Assembly: GCA_035287045.1 (NCBI GenBank)
Contig: DATECF010000316.1
Coordinates: 1-26,928, forward strand
From: JACPAP01 sp035287045
GTDB lineage: Bacteria; Gemmatimonadota; Gemmatimonadetes; Gemmatimonadales; GWC2-71-9
DNA: 26,928 nucleotides
Reading direction: 5' to 3'
Numbering within the stretch: the stretch's first letter is position 1; the number at the start of each line of letters is the position of its first letter. Positions 23,094 to 26,928 of this stretch are shown piece after piece. Under the pieces are notes generated by a model. The model saw only the letters and a program-made list of their open reading frames with translations, was not told where the DNA came from and searched no databases. Position numbers and translations under genes: made by a program.

Positions 23094-23201
23094 GCAGTAC
23101 TCGCGGGACGTGAAACCACCCCACCCCCCACCCCGTAAACCCTCTCGACCCCGTGCCTGTCCAACCCTGCGTAGCCCCCCAACGCCGAGGCCGGTTTCCC
23201 C

Positions 23202-25673
23202 ATGAGTGACTTCCGCCAGGATATCCGCTACTCGCTCCGCGGCCTGCGACGCAATCCCGTCTACGCCCTGGTCGCCGTGCTCACCCTGGCCCTCGGGATC
23301 GGCGCCAACACGGCCGTCTTCAGCGTCGTGAACGGCATCCTCTTGAAGCCGCTGGCGTACGACGACCCCCAGCGGGTGGCCCTTCTCTGGACCGCGTTCG
23401 GCCCCGACCTGCCGCAAAACTGGGTCTCCGGCCCCGAGTTCGCGGAGATGCGGGAGTTCGCGACCCAGCTCGAGGACATCGCCGTGGTGGCGCCCACCAC
23501 GCTGGGCCTCACGGGCAGCGGCGAGCCGGAGCAGATCACCGCGGCCGGGGGGTCCGGGGCGCTCTTCCGGGTGCTCCGGGTGGACGCGGCGCAGGGCCGC
23601 CTGTTCGGCCCCGACGACGACCGTCTCGGCGCCGATCGCGTGGTGGTGCTGGGCGACGGCTTCTGGCGCCGCCGCTTCGGGGCCGATCCCGCCATCGTGG
23701 GGCGGACCGTGAACCTGAGCGGCCAGGCGTACACGGTGATCGGCATCATGCCGGCCGGCTTCAAGCTCTACCATCCCGAAGCCCAGGTCCCGCCGGTGGT
23801 GGACGTGTGGGCGCCGCTGGTGCCGCTCCTGGGCACGGACTATTCCGAGCTCAACCGCGGCTCCCATTTCCTGCGGGCCTTCGCGCGCCTGAAGCCCGGG
23901 GTGACGCTGGCCCAGGCGCAGGACGACATGGCGCGCGCGGCGGCGCTGATCCGGGAGCGCTCCCCGGACTACTACGACTTCGACGGCTGGGGCATCACGG
24001 TCATCTCGCTGCACGGCGATCTGGTCAACGACGTCAAACCGGCGCTGGTGATCCTGCTGGGCGCCGTGGGGTTCGTGCTGCTGATCGCCTGCGTCAACGT
24101 GGCCAACCTCCAGTTGGCGCGGGCGGCCGCCCGCGAGCGCGAGATCGCCGTGCGCTCGGCGCTGGGCGCCTCCGGCCGGCGGCTGGTGCGCCAGCTCTTG
24201 ACCGAAAGCGCCGTGCTGGCGGCCATTGGCGCGGTGGTGGGACTGGGGCTGGCGTTCGGGTTGATCCAGCTGCTGGGGGCGATTGCGCCGCCGGGCCTGC
24301 CGCGCCGCGACGAGATCGGCATAGACGCGTCCGTGCTGGGGTTCACGGGCCTCGCCGCGCTGGTCACCGGGCTCCTCTTTGGTCTGGTGCCCGCGCTCTA
24401 CGGCACCCGGGAATCGCTGGTGGAATCGTTGAAGGAGGGCGGGAGAGGCGGCAGCGGCGGCCGGGGCGGCAGGCGGCTCCGGATGGGATTGGTCGTGGCC
24501 GAGGTGGCCCTCGCGCTGGTGTTGCTGGTGGGCGCGGGGCTCATGCTCAAGAGTTTTGGGCGCCTGTTGCGGTCGGACCCGGGGTACGCCACGGACCATC
24601 TGCTCACGCTGCGGATGGCGCTGCCCGGGGCGAAGTATGACAGCACCCACAAGATCGTGAGTTTCTACGACCGGTTGCTGGAGCGGGTCGCGGTGTTGCC
24701 GGGTGTGACGTCGGCGGGTGTGATCTCGCATCTCCCGCTCTCGGCCTCGTACGCGTCCGGCACCACGGTCGTGAATGAGAGCCGGACGGTGCAGGCGCAG
24801 GGCGACTTCCCGTACGCGGGGATCGAGGCGGACCGCCGCTGGGTGAGCCCGGAGTATTTCCGGACCATGGGGGTGCAGGTGGTGCGGGGGCGGGCGTTCA
24901 CGCCCGCGGACGACATCAACGCGCCGTTGGTGGCGCTGGTGGACGAGGAGTTCGTGCGACGGTTCTGGCCGGGCGAGGAGCCGCTGGGGAAGCGGGTGGC
25001 CATAGGCGGGTTCGGCTCACCGGAGGGTCCCGCGTGGCGCGAGGTGATCGGCGTGGTGCGGCATTCCAGGCACTACAGTCTCAACTCGGTGGGCCGAGAG
25101 CAGGTGTATCTGGCGTACCGGCAAGGCGGCCCCGGGACCATGTACCTGGTGCTTCGGGCGGCGGGCGATCCGCTCGGGCTCACGGGCCAGGTGCGGAACG
25201 AGGTATGGGCCATCGATCCCGACCAGCCGTTATCGGACATCCGGTCCATGGAGCAACGGGTGTCGGGCGCGGTATCGCAGCCGCAGTTCAACCTGGTGTT
25301 GCTGGCGACGTTTGCGGGCATCGCGCTGGCGCTGGCGGCGGTGGGGATTTACGGCGTCATGTCGTACGCGGTGGCCCAGCGCACCCCCGAGCTGGGAATC
25401 CGGATGGCGCTGGGGGCGACACAGCGCGAGGTGCGCGGGCTGGTGGTCCGGCAGGGGATGACGCTGGTGGCGGGTGGCGCGGCGATTGGCCTGGGCGCGG
25501 CGCTGGGGTTGAGCCGGGTGCTGCGGGCGTTGCTCTACGACGTGAGCCCGGCGGACCCGCTCACCTATCTGGGCGTGGCGTTGTTGCTGGGGGGCGTGGC
25601 GCTGCTGGCGTCTTTCATTCCAGCGGCCCGGGCCACGCGGATTCAGCCGATCGCGGTGCTGCGAAACGAATAG
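23202..25673 (+). CDS. ADOP-class MacB/FtsX-like permease without prefix domain
   Basis: 823 aa. Starts directly with DIRYSLRGLRRNP, helix 1 (ALGIGANTAVFSVVNGILLKPL), a MacB_PCD periplasmic domain, FtsX block 1 (CVNVANLQLARAAARERE), a second periplasmic domain (SDIRSMEQRVSGAVSQPQF near its end) and FtsX block 2 (AVGIYGVMSYAVAQRTPELGIRMALG). Same duplicated layout as the permease at 13395-16085 but without the ~80-residue prefix and without an adjacent PadR gene. The 108 bases before it are C-rich and show no clear promoter. No ATPase partner nearby. Confidence 0.9.
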   Translation: MSDFRQDIRYSLRGLRRNPVYALVAVLTLALGIGANTAVFSVVNGILLKPLAYDDPQRVALLWTAFGPDLPQNWVSGPEFAEMREFATQLEDIAVVAPTTLGLTGSGEPEQITAAGGSGALFRVLRVDAAQGRLFGPDDDRLGADRVVVLGDGFWRRRFGADPAIVGRTVNLSGQAYTVIGIMPAGFKLYHPEAQVPPVVDVWAPLVPLLGTDYSELNRGSHFLRAFARLKPGVTLAQAQDDMARAAALIRERSPDYYDFDGWGITVISLHGDLVNDVKPALVILLGAVGFVLLIACVNVANLQLARAAAREREIAVRSALGASGRRLVRQLLTESAVLAAIGAVVGLGLAFGLIQLLGAIAPPGLPRRDEIGIDASVLGFTGLAALVTGLLFGLVPALYGTRESLVESLKEGGRGGSGGRGGRRLRMGLVVAEVALALVLLVGAGLMLKSFGRLLRSDPGYATDHLLTLRMALPGAKYDSTHKIVSFYDRLLERVAVLPGVTSAGVISHLPLSASYASGTTVVNESRTVQAQGDFPYAGIEADRRWVSPEYFRTMGVQVVRGRAFTPADDINAPLVALVDEEFVRRFWPGEEPLGKRVAIGGFGSPEGPAWREVIGVVRHSRHYSLNSVGREQVYLAYRQGGPGTMYLVLRAAGDPLGLTGQVRNEVWAIDPDQPLSDIRSMEQRVSGAVSQPQFNLVLLATFAGIALALAAVGIYGVMSYAVAQRTPELGIRMALGATQREVRGLVVRQGMTLVAGGAAIGLGAALGLSRVLRALLYDVSPADPLTYLGVALLLGGVALLASFIPAARATRIQPIAVLRNE

Positions 25674-25760
25674 CCGGGCGGGGGCGAAGTCGGCGTCGTT
25701 GGGCCAGACGAGCGTGTGGACCGGCAGTTCCATCACGGAACCGGCGGAGTAAGTACTGCC
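25674..25760 (-). pseudogene. Remnant of a DUF2442-like gene cut by the IS630 element
   Basis: The minus strand reads VHTLVWPNDADFAPARLF at 25674-25720, which fits the C-terminal signature of DUF2442 proteins (TLVWPNGADFxPxxL). The frame is open back to the IS left end at 25760, so the 5' part must lie beyond the element, outside the window. At the other end the frame runs antisense into the ADOP gene with no proper stop. Confidence 0.4.
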
Positions 25761-25775
25761 TAGTGTCTTGTCCCA
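25759..25775 (+). repeat. IS630 left terminal inverted repeat
   Basis: CCTAGTGTCTTGTCCCA; it differs from the right repeat at two inner positions and contains the TAG stop codon of the transposase. Confidence 0.85.
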
Positions 25776-26848
25776 GCAACAGCTTTACAAAGTCGCTCGA
25801 TCTTGCCGAGGATCGAGTCGGCGGTGGCCGTCCAGGCGAACGGCCGGGGGTGCTTGTTGTAGTGATGGACGAAGCGCTCGATGTTGGCGATGAGATCGGG
25901 GACGCTGCGAAACGTGCCGCGGCGGATCGCGCGCTGGGTGATGATGTTGAACCAGATCTCCACTTGGTTCAACCACGAGGCGTAGGTCGGAGTGTAGTGG
26001 ACGTGATAGCGGGGTCGCGCCGCCAGCCAGCGCCGGACGCTGGGGTGCTTGTGGGTGCCGTAATTATCCACCACCAGATGGACGTCGAGAGCGGGGGGCA
26101 CGTTCGCGTCCAGATGCCGAAGGAACTGGAGGAACTCTTGATGCCGATGCCGTCTCTTGCACTGCGTCAGCACCTGGCCGGAGGCGATGTCCAGGGCCGC
26201 GAACAGGGTCGTGGTCCCGTGCCGGATATAGTCGTGGGTGATGCCTTCGACATAGCCGAGTCCCAAGGGCAGCAAGGGCTGCGTCCGATCCAGCGCCTGG
26301 ATCTGGCTCTTCTCATCCACGCAGAGCACGAGCGCGTGTTGGGGCGGGTCCAGGTAGAGGCCCACGATATCGCGGACTTTCTCGACGAAGAAGGGATCGG
26401 GCGAGAGCTTGAAATGCTTCTGGCGATGCGGTTGCAGACCGAACGCGTGCCAGACGCGCTGGACTGTGGATTTCGACAAGCGCGTCTCGGCGGCGATCGA
26501 GCGGCAGGTCCAGTGCGTCCCGTCCTTCGGCTTGGTCTTGAGCGTTTTGCGCACCAGGGTGGCGATGGTCTCATCACGGATCGAGCGCGGCCCGCCGGGA
26601 CGAAACTCATCGTAGAGGCCCTGCAGCCCCCGCGCGCGATACCGCTGGCGCCACAAGCCGACGGTTGGCTTCGCCAGGCCGAGCCGCTGGGCGATGAGGG
26701 TATTGCCCTGTCCTTCAGCGGCCAGCAGCACAATGCGCCCCCGCGTCACCAGGGCGTGGGGCATCGACCGGGACCGGGTGAGCGTCACGAGCTGATCACG
26801 CGCGGACGGAGACAACGTCAACGGGGCCAACGGCCGTCCTCTGGGCAT
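25760..26848 (-). CDS. IS630-family DDE transposase
   Basis: 362 aa from ATG 26848, chosen because GGGAGG lies 6 bases upstream and the family N-terminus (RPLAPLTLSPSAR) begins there; an ATG 12 codons upstream is also open. N-terminal helix-turn-helix (IAQRLGLAKPTVGLWRQRY), a second HTH (STVQRVWHAFGLQPHR), then the DDE catalytic core: D in LVLCVDEKS, D in HLVVDNYGTH and E in SWLNQVEIWF, as in Tc1/mariner-type enzymes. Full length and undisturbed, so probably active. The stop codon TAG lies inside the left inverted repeat. Confidence 0.93.
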   Translation of the reverse strand: MPRGRPLAPLTLSPSARDQLVTLTRSRSMPHALVTRGRIVLLAAEGQGNTLIAQRLGLAKPTVGLWRQRYRARGLQGLYDEFRPGGPRSIRDETIATLVRKTLKTKPKDGTHWTCRSIAAETRLSKSTVQRVWHAFGLQPHRQKHFKLSPDPFFVEKVRDIVGLYLDPPQHALVLCVDEKSQIQALDRTQPLLPLGLGYVEGITHDYIRHGTTTLFAALDIASGQVLTQCKRRHRHQEFLQFLRHLDANVPPALDVHLVVDNYGTHKHPSVRRWLAARPRYHVHYTPTYASWLNQVEIWFNIITQRAIRRGTFRSVPDLIANIERFVHHYNKHPRPFAWTATADSILGKIERLCKAVAGTRH

Positions 26849-26911
26849 CAGATCCTCCCGATTCGCGAAAGGGGACCCGACCATGCCCAGACAATATAAT
26901 AAAGCTATTCG

Positions 26912-26928
26912 TGGGACACTACACTAGG
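26912..26928 (-). repeat. IS630 right terminal inverted repeat
   Basis: TGGGACACTACACTAGG, complementary to the left repeat apart from two bases; last sequence of the window. Confidence 0.85.

Larger units (their letters stand above)
25759..26928. mobile_element. Complete IS630-family insertion sequence
   Basis: One transposase gene between 17-base terminal inverted repeats, 15 of 17 matching. TA dinucleotides at 25761-25762 and 26925-26926 fit the TA target duplication of the family, with flanks CC and GG consistent with a CTAG-type target. The right repeat ends at the very last base of the window. Confidence 0.88.

Noticed and set aside
23064..24731. 555-codon minus-strand frame opposite the second ADOP gene
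   Set aside because: H/Q/R-rich shadow translation; the plus strand encodes clear FtsX and MacB_PCD motifs.

Overview
The window is GC-rich and gene-dense, with little intergenic space. The gene mix suggests a Gemmatimonadota-like or Acidobacteriota-like soil bacterium: two orphan MacB/FtsX-type permeases of the ADOP class (one behind a PadR regulator), a giant sortilin/VPS10-like beta-propeller protein, a HmuY-like lipoprotein-type gene, and selenocysteine-containing redox enzymes. The taxon is inferred from gene content only. No rRNA, tRNA or CRISPR array was found.

Region 1 (1-4490, minus strand) is a tight operon read right to left: small membrane protein, Mrp-type P-loop ATPase, zinc-ribbon + PCP-reductase-like protein, one-cluster ferredoxin, a fusion of two universal-stress domains with two PCP-reductase-like domains, and a radical SAM enzyme cut by the window edge. 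Most junctions overlap or abut. The ATPase/ferredoxin/PCP_red combination recalls the parts of dark-operative protochlorophyllide reductase without its catalytic subunits, so this looks like an uncharacterised redox or cofactor system.

Region 2 (4558-6865) holds a HmuY-like gene ending in a 17-bp perfect hairpin, two small membrane proteins, a cysteine-rich zinc-ribbon protein and a small ORF broken at a GC-dinucleotide run.

Region 3 (6921-8603, plus) is the most notable part. Three consecutive genes encode a peroxiredoxin-like protein, a membrane-anchored TlpA-like thioredoxin and an AhpD-like peroxidase-related protein. Both outer genes carry an in-frame TGA exactly where the family has a redox cysteine (GHW-U-PYC and CRY-U-IEHH), each followed at bacterial SECIS distance by a hairpin. 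Ordinary annotation would truncate both. I read this as a selenocysteine-dependent thiol peroxide-reduction module.

Region 4 (8657-16085): sortilin-like protein (minus), Uma2-family nuclease-fold protein, a 160-bp duplicate of the 3' end of the dienelactone hydrolase gene found at 18841-19731, and a PadR-ADOP pair preceded by two abutting 15-bp palindromes.

Region 5 (16226-18759): HigB/HigA-like toxin-antitoxin operon with a perfect 16-bp AT-rich operator, then an unrecognised 388-aa protein with a nuclease-like EIENST motif, a possible 23-aa leader ORF, and a stop-interrupted small membrane ORF; this looks like a small defence/accessory island.

Region 6 (18841-25673): dienelactone hydrolase, ABC ATPase, ABC membrane subunit and PHB-depolymerase-type esterase in an overlapping row, then a second ADOP permease. 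Region 7 (25674-26928): remnant of a DUF2442-like gene cut by a complete IS630-family element whose right inverted repeat is the last sequence of the window.
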